Below are positions 11,087 through 20,362 of a stretch of DNA of 46,321 nucleotides, piece by piece. Within the stretch, counting starts at the first letter, position 1. Each line of letters begins with the position of its first letter. Below the pieces are notes generated by a model. That model saw only the letters and a list, made by a program, of their open reading frames with translations. It did no database searches and was not told the origin of the DNA. The translations under genes and the position numbers were made by a program. This DNA comes from Bacteroidota bacterium (GTDB lineage: Bacteria > Bacteroidota > Bacteroidia > B-17B0 > Aurantibacillaceae): positions 1-46,321 of the forward strand of contig JADJDM010000029.1 of NCBI GenBank assembly GCA_016702705.1, read 5' to 3'.

Positions 11087-12286
11087 TTAATTCGTTTTTC
11101 CTGGATATACTTTAAGCGCTTCTGCTAAGCATTCCATTGCATTTTTTAAATCGTCTAAGTTTAATACGTAAGCTAAACGAACTTCATCTGTTCCCGAACC
11201 TGGTGTTGAATAAAATCCTGTAGCAGGTGCCATCATTACTGTTTGTGCTTTGTAAGAAAACTCTTCCAATAGCCATTGACAAAATTTATCTGAATTATCA
11301 ATTGGTAATTTTGCAATACAATAAAATGCCCCGCTTGGTTTTGGACAAACAACATTTGGCATTGCATTTAAAGCTCCAATTAAAAAATCTCTACGAGCAA
11401 CATATTCTTTTTGAACTTTATCAAAGTAAGATTGTGGTGTACTTAATGCAGCTTCCGCTCCAATTTGTCCAAACGTTGGCGGACTTAAACGCGCTTGTGC
11501 AAATTTCATGGCTGCAGCCATAAAGTTTTTGTTTTTAGAAATTAATGCTCCAATACGTGCACCGCATGCACTGTAACGTTTAGAAATGGAGTCTAATAAA
11601 ATCACATTATCATCAATTCCCTCTAAGTGCATTACCGAAACGTATTCTTTGCCATCATAGCAAAACTCACGATATACTTCGTCACTTAATAAATACAAAT
11701 CGTGTTTCTTAACTAAGTCGCGCAATTGCTCTAATTCTTGTTTGCTATACAAATAACCTGTTGGGTTACCCGGATTACAAATCATGATTCCTTTTGTTTT
11801 AGGAGTAATTAATTTTTCGAACTCGCTAATTGGAGGTAATGCAAAACCTGTATCAATTGTGCTTTTTATAGGTTTAATAATAACATCAGCCGCAGTTGCA
11901 AAACCATTGTAGTTTGCATAAAATGGTTCAGGAATAATAACTTCATCACCATTGTTAAAACAAGTCATAAAAGCAAATGATAATGCTTCAGAACCACCAT
12001 TAGTTATAATGATGTCGCTAGCACTAACATTAATTTTAAAGCCTTGATAATACGCAGCAAGTTTTGTTCTGTATGATTCAAATCCTGCACTTGGGCTATA
12101 TTCAACAACTTTAATAGGACTTGTTTTAATCGCATTTAACATTACTTCCGGTGTTTCAATATCCGGTTGACCGATGTTTAAATGAAATATTTTTACTCCT
12201 CTTTTCTTTGCTGCATCTGCATAAGGAACCAATTTACGAATTGGTGATGCAGGCATATTAGTTGCTTTTGATGAGATACTTGGCAT
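11087..12286 (-). CDS. Pyridoxal-phosphate aminotransferase, class I/II (AspC-like)
   Basis: The 399-residue product is full length for a fold-type I aminotransferase. It shows HLNIGQPDIETPE near the start, NPGNPTG at 171-177, SDEVYRE from 201, and the PLP-binding lysine K236 in SISKRYS. The family transfers amino groups between amino acids and 2-oxo acids in the cytoplasm; aspartate or aromatic specificity cannot be decided here. A CATCTTTG box (minus strand, 12305-12312) one base off the TAnnTTTG consensus lies 19 bases before the ATG and may be its promoter. It points away from the beta-propeller gene, sharing a short divergent promoter region. Confidence 0.9.
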   Translation of the reverse strand: MPSISSKATNMPASPIRKLVPYADAAKKRGVKIFHLNIGQPDIETPEVMLNAIKTSPIKVVEYSPSAGFESYRTKLAAYYQGFKINVSASDIIITNGGSEALSFAFMTCFNNGDEVIIPEPFYANYNGFATAADVIIKPIKSTIDTGFALPPISEFEKLITPKTKGIMICNPGNPTGYLYSKQELEQLRDLVKKHDLYLLSDEVYREFCYDGKEYVSVMHLEGIDDNVILLDSISKRYSACGARIGALISKNKNFMAAAMKFAQARLSPPTFGQIGAEAALSTPQSYFDKVQKEYVARRDFLIGALNAMPNVVCPKPSGAFYCIAKLPIDNSDKFCQWLLEEFSYKAQTVMMAPATGFYSTPGSGTDEVRLAYVLNLDDLKNAMECLAEALKVYPGKTN

Positions 12287-12385
12287 AACTTGTTTTTAGG
12301 ACGACAAAGATGCAACAAAATGTTAGAAATAAGAAGGATTTTTGTCATACTTTTTTTTGTAGATTTAGCACTTAAATCTATGCAA

Positions 12386-13447
12386 ATGACCAAATTAAAA
12401 TTAATAGCTGCTTCTATATGTTTAAGCTTTTCAATTGCAAATGCTCAAACATTAAATGGTCCCGAAAGTATTGAGTTCGACCCGAATGATGGGAAGTACT
12501 TTGTAGGTAACAATACAAGCGGCAACATTGTAAAATTAAGTCCCAATGGAACCTTACAAAGTTACGCTACAGGCATTGCATCTGGTCCGCATGGTTTAGA
12601 GTTGGTTGGGGATACCTTGTATGTGTGTGACGGGGCAAATTTAAAAATGTTAAATAGAACTACAGGGGCAACTATCGCTATTGTAACAATGGGCGGGACG
12701 TTTTTAAATGGTATTACGCATAAAGGAAATAATTTATACATAACTGATTTTTCTGCAAAAAAAATTCACCGGTTTGATTTAATAACGCGTCAGCATAATA
12801 TTTTTGCGTCAACAATAAATGCGAAAACGCCAAACGGAATTATTTACGATGATATTGATGACCGTTTAGTTTATTGCTGTTGGGGAACAAATGCTCCTGT
12901 GCATGCTATTAGTTTTGCCGATTCTTCAGTAAGTGTTATTGGAACAACTACTCTAGGTAATTGCGATGGAATTAGCATGAATTGTTCGGGTGATTTTTAC
13001 ATCGCTTCTTGGAGCCCGAATAGAGTAACTAAGTTTTCTCATACATTTACTAGTCCCGCAACATTTATGTCAACTGGCATTTCTTCGCCAGCTGATATTT
13101 ATTACAATAGAAATCAGGATTCATTGTATGTTCCAAATAGCGGAAATAATACAGTAAGAAAGGCAGGAGATTTATCTTGTACTATTTCTTTAATCGAGAA
13201 TTTTAAAAATAACAATTTGCCAATTATGTTCCCAAACCCAGCAATGGATGAAGTTGGTTTTGCTAAAGATGAAATGATTGATGTTAAAAGCATTACTATT
13301 TATGATGCTTTAGGTAAAACCTATGCTTATGAAGTAACAGCGGGGCAAGATGTAAAGCTGAATGTTTCTGATTTAAAAAGTGGAATGTATATTGTAAGCT
13401 TCTGGAAAAATAACGAACACAAAGTTTATAAACTTATAAAACAATAA
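12386..13447 (+). CDS. Secreted NHL/SMP-30-like beta-propeller protein with T9SS type A tag
   Basis: The 353-residue product begins with MTKLKLIAASICLSFSIANA, a clean signal peptide. A longer frame exists but would put 32 non-signal residues in front, so this ATG is preferred. The middle has repeated propeller blades of the type GPHGLELVGDTLYVCDGANLK and GNNLYITDFSAKKIHRFD, as in NHL/SMP-30-like proteins. The last about 70 residues, from MFPNPAMDEVGF to SGMYIVSFWKNNEHKVYKLIKQ, are a typical type A sorting domain. It is probably a cell-surface or released binding or lactonase-like protein. No metal-site residues were verified. dacB starts one base after its stop, indicating an operon. Confidence 0.8.
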   Translation: MTKLKLIAASICLSFSIANAQTLNGPESIEFDPNDGKYFVGNNTSGNIVKLSPNGTLQSYATGIASGPHGLELVGDTLYVCDGANLKMLNRTTGATIAIVTMGGTFLNGITHKGNNLYITDFSAKKIHRFDLITRQHNIFASTINAKTPNGIIYDDIDDRLVYCCWGTNAPVHAISFADSSVSVIGTTTLGNCDGISMNCSGDFYIASWSPNRVTKFSHTFTSPATFMSTGISSPADIYYNRNQDSLYVPNSGNNTVRKAGDLSCTISLIENFKNNNLPIMFPNPAMDEVGFAKDEMIDVKSITIYDALGKTYAYEVTAGQDVKLNVSDLKSGMYIVSFWKNNEHKVYKLIKQ

Positions 13448-13448
13448 A

Positions 13449-14901
13449 ATGCGTTTTCTATTTCTCTATTCATTTCTTCTCTCTTCTGTTCTTTACGCAC
13501 AGGAAAAAGCAGGTATTGATAAGATAAATGCAATTTTAGCCGAATACAAAGCTGACCCACAGCTTAAACCTGCCATTGTTAGTTTTTGTGTATTGAATGC
13601 AAAAACGGGTGAGCAGCTAATGGAGAACAATAGTAAACTTGCTATGACGCCTGCAAGTACTATGAAAATAGTAACTACATCTGCAGCTTTAGGAATGTTA
13701 GGAGGTAGCTTTCGTTACGAAACAAAATTAACTGTTGATGGAACCTTTGATTCGCTAACAGGAATCATTACAGGGAATTTAATTATCAAAGGCAGTGGCG
13801 ACCCAACATTAAATTCGGAATACTTCAAAAGAAAATCAGATACAACCGAATTAGTTGAAGTGTGGGCAAAAGCCTTAAAAGAAAAAGGCGTAAAAAAAAT
13901 TACAGGAAAAATTATTGCAGATAATACTTGTTTCGATAACAATGTTCCAGGCCAATGGATTTGGGCCGATATGGGAAATTATTTTGGGGCAGCTCCCAAT
14001 GGTTTGTCCTATAATGATAATAGAATAAAGCTATATTTTAAAACAGGCGCAAAGTATGGTGATAGTGTTGTATTGGTAAAAACAATTCCTGAAATTCCTG
14101 GATTGAGTTTTATAAACAAAATTACCACTGGTGGAAAAGATGATAACGCTTACATATATGGCGCACCTAAACAAGATGAACGTTTGCTAACAGGAACATT
14201 ACCACCTAATAAATCATCATTTGAAGTAGAAGCCTCGATGCCTGACCCAGCTTGGTATTGCGCTTATGCATTGGATAAAGCTTTAAATCAAATTGGAATT
14301 GCTACAAGCAAACAAATGGAGGTTTCGGAGAAACCAAGTTCAAAAGAAAATAAAGTGTTGTTTGTGCATCGCTCTCCAAGTATGGATAAAATTGTTTTCC
14401 AAACTAATTTGCATAGTAATAATTTGTTTGCCGAATCATTATTAAAAACCATTTCAGTAAAGAAAAACGGTTATGGTTCCATTTACGCAGGTTGTGATTT
14501 GGTTACAGCTTTTTGGAAGGCGAGGGGAGTAGATGTAGAAGGTTTGTTTATGGTTGATGGTAGTGGCTTATCAAGAGCAAACGGAATATCTACTTTTCAG
14601 CAAGCAACACTGCTTTCTAAAATTTATAAGGATGAAAATATTTACGCTAGTTTTAATTCATCCTTACCAGTTGCTGGACAAAGTGGTTCTTTAGCAAGTT
14701 TATGCAAAGGTACATTTGCCGAAAAAAAACATGCGCGCTAAAAGTGGTTATATCACTCGTGCTCGTGGCTATGCAGGTTACGTAAAAACAAAAAAAGGAA
14801 CAGAGCTAAGTTTTTCTGTGTTGTTTAATAATTACAATTGCTCACCATCAGAAGCAAAGCATAAGATAGAGAAGTTGTTAGAGGCTTTGGTTGAACTTTA
14901 A
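13449..14901 (+). CDS. dacB: D-Ala-D-Ala carboxypeptidase/endopeptidase (PBP4), one frame break
   Basis: The repaired product of about 483 residues is a PBP4-type peptidoglycan hydrolase acting in the periplasm. It has an N-terminal signal peptide (to YAQ). The serine nucleophile motif S-x-x-K is in TPASTMKIV, the S-x-N motif in LHSNNLFAESLL and the K-S-G triad in MRAKSGYITRARGYAGYV. The K-S-G motif lies after a frame break. The run of eight A at 14722-14729 has one A too many; with seven A the frame runs smoothly to the stop at 14901. All three catalytic motifs are intact, which argues for a sequencing error rather than a dead gene. It follows the propeller gene by one base and precedes a lipoprotein-like gene by four bases. 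Confidence 0.88.
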
Positions 14902-14905
14902 TTGA

Positions 14906-15826
14906 ATGAGATTAATACCTCTAATAGTAATCAGTTTGATTCTTATTACCTCTTGTAAAACTGGCTTTACTAAGAGGCATTATAGACCTGGTATTTTTAG
15001 GGAGAGTATAAAAGATGTTCAGAGTTTTAATTCAAAAAAAAACGAGAAAGATTCTTCTTTTACTGTTGGTTTGTCGCCTAAGCCTTCAACTAATTTGAAT
15101 TCAAGGTTTATAAAGGACACTTTGAATGAAACTTTTAGATCACAATATATTTTAAAAGAGCAATTAAATAGCAATTCGAAAAGAAAAGGGAGTCATGCTA
15201 ATTCGAATTTTAAAAGTAGAGGCGAAGGAAAAAAAGTGATCAGTCATGACACAGAAGATACTAAAATTGAAAAGTTAAAGAAGAGAAGAAGATTTATAAT
15301 ATATCTTGCTCTTGGTCTTTCTTTAATGATTGTTTTATTTATTCCATTAGCTTTTTTGGTGCCAAGTTTATTAGGAGTAGCTTTCATAAGTATACTTTTG
15401 TACGCAGGAATATTAGTTTTATTGGGATTATTATATGCCATTTTTAGTTTTGTTATTTCAATAAAAAATGAAATCAACTCAAATACTGAGGAAAAATTAA
15501 ATTATGAAGATGAAAGTAGTTGGCGTTTTTCAAAGAATATGCAAAGACTTAGTTACTTGAAATGGTTTGTTTTGATTTCTTTATCTATTGGGGGAATTTT
15601 TCTTTTTATTTATTTGAGAACAGCGGCTTTTTTTCTTGGAATTGGTTTCCTGTTTTCATTTGTTATTGCAATTCGTTTTTTAGCATTGTTAGTTTCTTAC
15701 AAAAAATGCAAGAAATCACTTAGTGATGAGGAAATAGATGATTACAAGAAGTTGAAACGTTTTTTAGCCTTACTATTACTTGTTTTTTTATTAATAGGTG
15801 CTTTGTCAATTTTGATGTTATTCTAA
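14906..15826 (+). CDS. Putative lipoprotein with C-terminal membrane segments, unknown function
   Basis: The 306-residue product is not a family I recognise. It starts with MRLIPLIVISLILITSC, a lipoprotein-like signal with Cys 17 as a possible lipid site. A low-complexity, Ser/Lys/Asn-rich polar stretch of about 110 residues follows. The C-terminal half has about four to five strongly hydrophobic segments, two of them forming a hairpin near 130-185 (FIIYLALGLSLMIVLFIPLAF and following). A lipobox plus several membrane spans is an unusual combination and might mean an inner-membrane protein with a lipidated start. It lies four bases after dacB, so the two are probably co-expressed. Its stop overlaps the stop of the convergent glycosyltransferase gene by three bases. 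Confidence 0.65.
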   Translation: MRLIPLIVISLILITSCKTGFTKRHYRPGIFRESIKDVQSFNSKKNEKDSSFTVGLSPKPSTNLNSRFIKDTLNETFRSQYILKEQLNSNSKRKGSHANSNFKSRGEGKKVISHDTEDTKIEKLKKRRRFIIYLALGLSLMIVLFIPLAFLVPSLLGVAFISILLYAGILVLLGLLYAIFSFVISIKNEINSNTEEKLNYEDESSWRFSKNMQRLSYLKWFVLISLSIGGIFLFIYLRTAAFFLGIGFLFSFVIAIRFLALLVSYKKCKKSLSDEEIDDYKKLKRFLALLLLVFLLIGALSILMLF

Positions 15827-16868
15827 ACTAAATGTTTCCGCAACTCCCCAAACAAAACCTCATTTCCATTTTGTTTATAGTTTGCCAAATTTTTCTCAAA
15901 CGCATTCAAATCAAACAAAAAGGCTTTTAGATTATCTGCGTTTAATGTATCGAAATGCCTTCCGCAGCCTAGTTTTTGGATGTAGGCTGCATTCATCCAC
16001 TGCTCAAATTGGTTGTGAATAGGAAGGAGTAGATTGGTTTTTTGAGATACACCGCTTCGCTAATAAATGAAAAACCACCATTGGCAATTACCGCTTTTGC
16101 ACTTGCTAAATCATCTATAAAACCTTTTTCGCTAAAGGGTTTAAATACAACATTGCCATCGGTATAATCTTGATTCATACCATACACATAAAATGTTTCG
16201 TTGGGTAATTGTTGTAAGCTTTCCTTTACCGTTTTTAAACTACTCGATGTTTGATACATCAATATGTGATTCTTCTTCGCAACCTTTGCATCCAATATCG
16301 CTTGGCGTATAATAGGTGGAACAATACTTGTGTTTTTCTTTGTTATTTCGGCATCAAAAAAACTGGTAATAAAATAATGATTGCAGCCCGGAACTTTTGC
16401 TTTCACAATGTTTTTAGCTAATTGAAAATTACTTTTCTCTTCTTTGCTAATTGTAATATCCAAGGCGCAACGATTCATTACTTGCATATTATCAATACTA
16501 ATAAGTGGCAACTTATGCATTTTTGCATAGAAGTAGGAAAAGCTTTCGAAGTCGCTAATAACAAGCTCTGCGTTAAATGCTTTGTGTATGGCTAATTCTT
16601 TGCTTACATTATGAATTAGGTTTTTACCTGCTGATTTCAGATTCAATAAAAATGTTCCTGTTTTAGATACTTCTGCATTTTTGTATGCAAAATGAAAACC
16701 TTTTATTTCAGTAACTCTTCCAGGGAATGCTTTATCTAAAAAAGTAAAAGCACGCGAACTTGAAACAATGTGCACATCATGTTTTTGAGATAAAAGAAAA
16801 TCAATTACCACTTTGCTGCGAGTTGCATGTCCCATGCCTTCACCGGGCACTCCGTATAAAATCTTCAT
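15823..16868 (-). CDS. Glycosyltransferase, GT-B/MurG-like fold, one frame break
   Basis: The repaired product of about 348 residues begins MKILYGVPGEGMGHATRS, a glycine-rich N-terminal loop like that of GT28/MurG-like and UDP-glycosyltransferase proteins. The C-terminal half contains GGFSFISEAVYLKKP, the usual nucleotide-sugar-binding region. As written the frame ends at 15993. Adding one T on the coding strand (near 16024-16025 of the plus strand) restores PIYSFPIHNQFEQWMNA and 50 more residues, up to KHLV. QFEQ-x-MNA is the expected motif at this point in the family. It probably makes a glycolipid or cell-surface sugar; the sugar and acceptor are unknown. No signal peptide is seen. Confidence 0.82.
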
Positions 16869-16931
16869 ATAAAAATAATAAATAAAAAAGGAAGCTCAAA
16901 GTATAAATGTAAAATAAATCCATCCACAAAG

Positions 16932-17005
16932 GCTAATCCGAAGGGATGCCATTATTCTAAAAACCTAGAGGTGGAAGAAGAGAAACCCTGAAAGGGTGAT
17001 ATGAT
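16932..17005. repeat. Cluster of three short NNCC-GAA-GGNN-type palindromes
   Basis: The short gap between the glycosyltransferase and the PAP2 gene holds three small hairpin units in a row: TCCGAAGGGA, ACCTAGAGGT (16963-16972) and ACCCTGAAAGGGT (16985-16997). The last has five-base arms around GAA. They look like remnants of a widespread short intergenic repeat, but copies elsewhere cannot be checked here. Confidence 0.4.
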
Positions 17006-17009
17006 TGTA

Positions 17010-17765
17010 CTATTTTCGAGTTAACCAATGCCGTGTAAAATCAATATACAAAAACAACATACCTAACAGTATTCCTAAACTTGCCCCTGCGCTAACATCC
17101 AATGCAGTGTGCGCTCCCATTGCCACACGCGAAACACCAACACCCAATGCCCAAATAAAAGGAATAAAAAACAGCTTTCTTAATTTAGGTCGGTTACGAT
17201 TAAAGTATATTGCATACGAAATTACCATCGCAAATAGGAACGCATTAAACGTATGTCCACTAGGAAACGAAAAACCTGCCTCTTCAACCCAATGGTTTTG
17301 AATTTTAGCGTCAATATTTTTAAATGCTTCAGTGTTGTTTTTTATAAGTTCAGCAAAAAACTGTCCACGTTCCTTTTTAGTTAAGGTATATAGTTCATCA
17401 ATTTTTTCGGGAATATTAGTTTGCTTCAGCATATAAACATGGCTTGGGCGTTGCAGTTTTAATATCGGTTTGGTAAAAAATTCATTTATCCAGCCTAAAA
17501 CTCCAAAAACTATAATGAGTGAAACAACTGATTTAAGAAAGATGAATGCTTTTTCTTTTAAGCTTTTCTCACTTAACGTATATGCAATACCGGTAAGTAG
17601 TAATAGTATTAAAAAACCTATTGGTCCGCCCGAAGTGGTAAACCCAAATGCTACCCATCCCCATTTACTGCCAACATGTGTAGCAGTAAAGGCAATTGGA
17701 CTAAACCATACAATGAGCAGTAGTAGGCTTAAAGCGAGTAGGGCGGTATAGAATATTTTTTTGAT
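17010..17765 (-). CDS. PAP2-superfamily phosphatase, start codon non-canonical or miscalled
   Basis: An open frame of about 251 codons encodes an integral-membrane PAP2 phosphatase, acting on lipid phosphates or undecaprenyl pyrophosphate. All three family signatures are present: K-x6-RP (K99, R106, P107), PSGH (168-171) and SR-x3-G-x-H-x3-D (212-223). Several hydrophobic spans surround them. The first ATG in frame lies at codon 112, after the K-x6-RP motif, so an ATG start would delete a catalytic motif and two or three membrane spans. The frame opens after a TAA with ATC-AAA-AAA, which reads like MKKIFYTALL if one base were G. I therefore place the start at that ATC. Either this is a rare ATC start or a base error. 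Confidence 0.72.
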   Translation of the reverse strand: MKKIFYTALLALSLLLLIVWFSPIAFTATHVGSKWGWVAFGFTTSGGPIGFLILLLLTGIAYTLSEKSLKEKAFIFLKSVVSLIIVFGVLGWINEFFTKPILKLQRPSHVYMLKQTNIPEKIDELYTLTKKERGQFFAELIKNNTEAFKNIDAKIQNHWVEEAGFSFPSGHTFNAFLFAMVISYAIYFNRNRPKLRKLFFIPFIWALGVGVSRVAMGAHTALDVSAGASLGILLGMLFLYIDFTRHWLTRK

Positions 17766-17830
17766 GGGTTAAATTTTAAGAAATATACTTAATTCTTGGA
17801 ATTAAGGTTTAGGAACCTATATAAAACCAA

Positions 17831-17856
17831 AAAGCCTCAGATTTCTCTGAGGCTTT
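17831..17856 (-). terminator. Intrinsic terminator of tRNA-Asp
   Basis: A perfect ten-base stem AAAGCCTCAG/CTGAGGCTTT with a six-base loop follows the tRNA 3' end by one base on the minus strand and is followed by further T residues. Confidence 0.8.
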
Positions 17857-17857
17857 G

Positions 17858-17931
17858 CGGTCCGGACGGGACTCGAACCCGCGACCTCCGCCGTGACAGG
17901 GCGGCATTCTAACCAGCTGAACTACCGAACC
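17858..17931 (-). tRNA. tRNA-Asp (GTC)
   Basis: The minus strand folds into a full cloverleaf of 74 bases. The acceptor stem GGTTCGG pairs with CCGGACC (one G-T pair). The D arm is AGTTCAGCTGGTTAGAAT, the anticodon stem CCGCC/GGCGG carries loop CTGTCAC with anticodon GTC, and the T arm contains GGTTCGAGTCC. The discriminator is G, as expected for aspartate. CCA is not encoded; the next bases are CAAAGCC, the start of the terminator stem. Confidence 0.95.
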
Positions 17932-18102
17932 ATTACACAAAACTTGTGTTTTGGGAGTGCAAATGTACAAAGAAGTTTTAATCCTGCAAATTTTTTTTAC
18001 ATTTTCTTTAAAAAACTTTATTTTTTAAATATTAAAAATTAATCAACACTACATCAATTGCTCTTCTTTTTTTAGCAACTTCGCATCCCGTAACTATACG
18101 CT

Positions 18103-19206
18103 ATGCAATTAAAATATCAAGCAAAACCCAAAGCCATTTTATTATTAGAAGACGGGAAAATTTTTGAAGGAAAAGCAGCCGGAAAAATTGGAACTACAAC
18201 TGGCGAAATCTGTTTTAACACAGGTATGTCAGGATACCAAGAGATTTTTACCGACCCTTCTTATTTCGGACAAATAGTTGTAATGACTAACTCACACATA
18301 GGAAACTATGGTGTTCAAGTGGATGAAGTAGAATCCGATTCGATTAAAATTTCGGGAATGGTGTGTAAGAAATTCAATAATGGATTCTCTCGCAAACGAG
18401 CTACCGATTCATTAGAAAATTATTTTGTAAGTGGTAATGTTGTTGCTATATCAGATGTTGATACACGTGCATTAGTTCGTTATATCAGAGATAAAGGTGC
18501 AATGAATTGCATTATTTCTTCTTCTGATTTAGATATTGATAGTTTAAAAGCACAATTAGCTAAGGTACCTTCTATGCAAGGCTTAGAGCTTTCTTCAAAA
18601 GTTAGTACAAAAGAAGCTTATGAGGTAAAACCCGAAAATGCTAATAAACGTGTTGCTTTGCTTGATTTTGGTGTAAAGAAAAATATTGTTCGTTGTTTAG
18701 TTGAAAGAGGTTGTCACGTAAAAGTGTTCCCCATGAAAACTAAATTGGATGAACTACTTGCTTTTAAACCAGATGGCTTCATGATTTCTAATGGCCCAGG
18801 CGATCCGGGTGTTATGAAAGAAGAAATTGAATTAGTTAAACAAGTAATCAATACAAATATTCCAGTATTTGGTATTTGCTTAGGACATCAGTTAATTGCG
18901 GAGTCGCAAGGAATATCAACTTATAAAATGCATGCTGGACATCGTGGAATTAATCATCCGGTAAAAAATATTATTAGTGGTAAAAGTGAAGTTACTTCTC
19001 AAAACCATGGTTTTAGTGTGAATGCAGATGATGTAAAAAACAATGCAAACATTGAAATTACTCACCGCAACTTAAATGATGATACCATTGAAGGTATTCG
19101 TTTAAAAGATAAAAAAGTGTTCTGTGTTCAATATCACCCCGAATCAAATCCTGGACCACTAGACAGCCGTTATTTGTTTGATGATTTTGTAGCATCTATG
19201 AATTAA
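18103..19206 (+). CDS. carA: Carbamoyl-phosphate synthase small (glutaminase) subunit
   Basis: The 367-residue product is full length for CarA. The N-terminal small domain has GEICFNTGMSGYQEIFTDPSY. The class I glutamine amidotransferase domain has the nucleophile in FGICLGHQL and the His-Glu pair in VQYHPESNPGP. It supplies ammonia from glutamine to the large subunit for carbamoyl phosphate, feeding pyrimidine and arginine synthesis; carB is not in this window. The gene stands alone, after a divergent tRNA, and ends at a clear terminator. pyrG, a later pyrimidine step, lies about 1.4 kb downstream but on the other strand. No frame defects. Confidence 0.96.
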   Translation: MQLKYQAKPKAILLLEDGKIFEGKAAGKIGTTTGEICFNTGMSGYQEIFTDPSYFGQIVVMTNSHIGNYGVQVDEVESDSIKISGMVCKKFNNGFSRKRATDSLENYFVSGNVVAISDVDTRALVRYIRDKGAMNCIISSSDLDIDSLKAQLAKVPSMQGLELSSKVSTKEAYEVKPENANKRVALLDFGVKKNIVRCLVERGCHVKVFPMKTKLDELLAFKPDGFMISNGPGDPGVMKEEIELVKQVINTNIPVFGICLGHQLIAESQGISTYKMHAGHRGINHPVKNIISGKSEVTSQNHGFSVNADDVKNNANIEITHRNLNDDTIEGIRLKDKKVFCVQYHPESNPGPLDSRYLFDDFVASMN

Positions 19207-19214
19207 TTAAACTA

Positions 19215-19245
19215 AAAACCTGCTAAACATTAGCAGGTTTTTTTT
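19215..19245 (+). terminator. Intrinsic terminator of carA
   Basis: Eleven-base stem AAAACCTGCTA/TAGCAGGTTTT around a five-base loop, followed by a T run. The A run on the left arm lets it work in the other direction for the convergent Fic gene. Confidence 0.85.
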
Positions 19246-20356
19246 ATGATTTTAAAATTCGTATAAGATCATTGTTTATGTAAAAAACTTCCTTCCCTTC
19301 TTGATGTGGTGATACAATTCCTAGCTTAGTTAGTTCGTGCATGTATTTGGTAAGTGTTGTTCTGCTTCGCACCTTTAGTAATGTACCAATTGCCTTAGGT
19401 TTAATGTAAGGTTGAGAAAATAAGAGTTGATTTACTTCTAAACTGTACCATTTAAGTTTTTTCTTTGCATGTTGATGTGTTGCTTGCATTTGATTTAAAA
19501 TCTCATCAATTGTTTGGTTGGTTTCTTTTGATGTTATTTCAACTGCTGTTAGCATGTAATTTAGCCATGGTTTCCAAGATTTGCGTGCTGTTACAGCGGC
19601 AAGGTTTGCGTAGTAATCATCTTTGTTATTTAGTATATACTTACTTAAAAACAAAACAGGGTGCGATAATAGTTCTTGCTGAACTAAGTACAACAAGTTT
19701 AATATCCTTCCTGTACGCCCGTTTCCATCTGTAAAAGGATGAATTGCTTCAAATTGGTAATGCGCAATAATCATTTTTAATAATGGATCGATGGGATGTT
19801 TTTTATGGTCGTTTAAAAACTCAATTAAATGTTTCAGTTTTTTTTCTACAATTCCTGCTTCGTGTGGTGGAGTATAAATAATTTCTCCCGACTTAAACTC
19901 GCTTTGCCCTCTTTTAATAACCACTTGTGATTGTGGCGGACGAATACCTTGCCTTGTGTTTTTAATTTGCTGAAATACTTTAATAATGGTTGTTTGTTCT
20001 ACCTTGCTTTTTTCTTTGATAGTTTTATAACCTGTCCACAAAGCTTCACGATAACGTAATACTTCTTTGGTGGCGTTATCAGTGGCATCTTCCCGAACTG
20101 TATCTGAAACAGCTTTGTATAACTCATCATCAGTAGTGAAAATGTTTTCAATAGCTGTTGAAGTTTGTGCTTCTTGCAACGAAATGGTGTTAACCAACAT
20201 TGTTGGATTTGGCATCCGCATAATGTTTCTATTAAGTTCCGCTAAAGCTCTGGATGCAATTCCCCATTTAAACAAAACATCTTTATCAAATACAACATCC
20301 GACGGTGGTAAGTCGGGCAAATCATTGTAAGGTAGATTTCTGTCAAATTTCTTCAT
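19244..20356 (-). CDS. Fic-domain AMP-transferase with built-in inhibitory motif and C-terminal winged helix
   Basis: The 370-residue protein has three parts. The N-terminal helical Fic_N region carries the inhibitory motif S-x3-E-N (S66, E70, N71 in STAIEN), which marks a class II, self-inhibited Fic. The catalytic core motif HPFTDGNGRTGR (206-217) matches HxFx(D/E)GNGRxxR completely, so it should be active. A C-terminal helical and winged-helix-like region (about 310-370, ending HQEGKEVFYINNDL) could bind DNA. Family members attach AMP (sometimes other groups) to Ser, Thr or Tyr of target proteins; the target here is unknown. No antitoxin gene is adjacent, in keeping with inhibition in cis. 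The upstream region holds several related palindromes, suggesting that the winged helix or another repressor controls it. The stop overlaps the carA terminator. Confidence 0.88.
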   Translation of the reverse strand: MKKFDRNLPYNDLPDLPPSDVVFDKDVLFKWGIASRALAELNRNIMRMPNPTMLVNTISLQEAQTSTAIENIFTTDDELYKAVSDTVREDATDNATKEVLRYREALWTGYKTIKEKSKVEQTTIIKVFQQIKNTRQGIRPPQSQVVIKRGQSEFKSGEIIYTPPHEAGIVEKKLKHLIEFLNDHKKHPIDPLLKMIIAHYQFEAIHPFTDGNGRTGRILNLLYLVQQELLSHPVLFLSKYILNNKDDYYANLAAVTARKSWKPWLNYMLTAVEITSKETNQTIDEILNQMQATHQHAKKKLKWYSLEVNQLLFSQPYIKPKAIGTLLKVRSRTTLTKYMHELTKLGIVSPHQEGKEVFYINNDLIRILKS

Positions 20357-20362
20357 ATTTTT

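Noticed and set aside
14722..14729. Programmed ribosomal frameshift in dacB
   Set aside because: The A run resembles a slippery site, but the shift needed is +1 (or -2), not the usual -1, and similar breaks occur in many unrelated genes here. Transcript slippage cannot be fully excluded.
17858..17931. tRNA-linked integration site
   Set aside because: No integrase and no repeated tRNA 3' end were found; the flanking genes are ordinary core genes.
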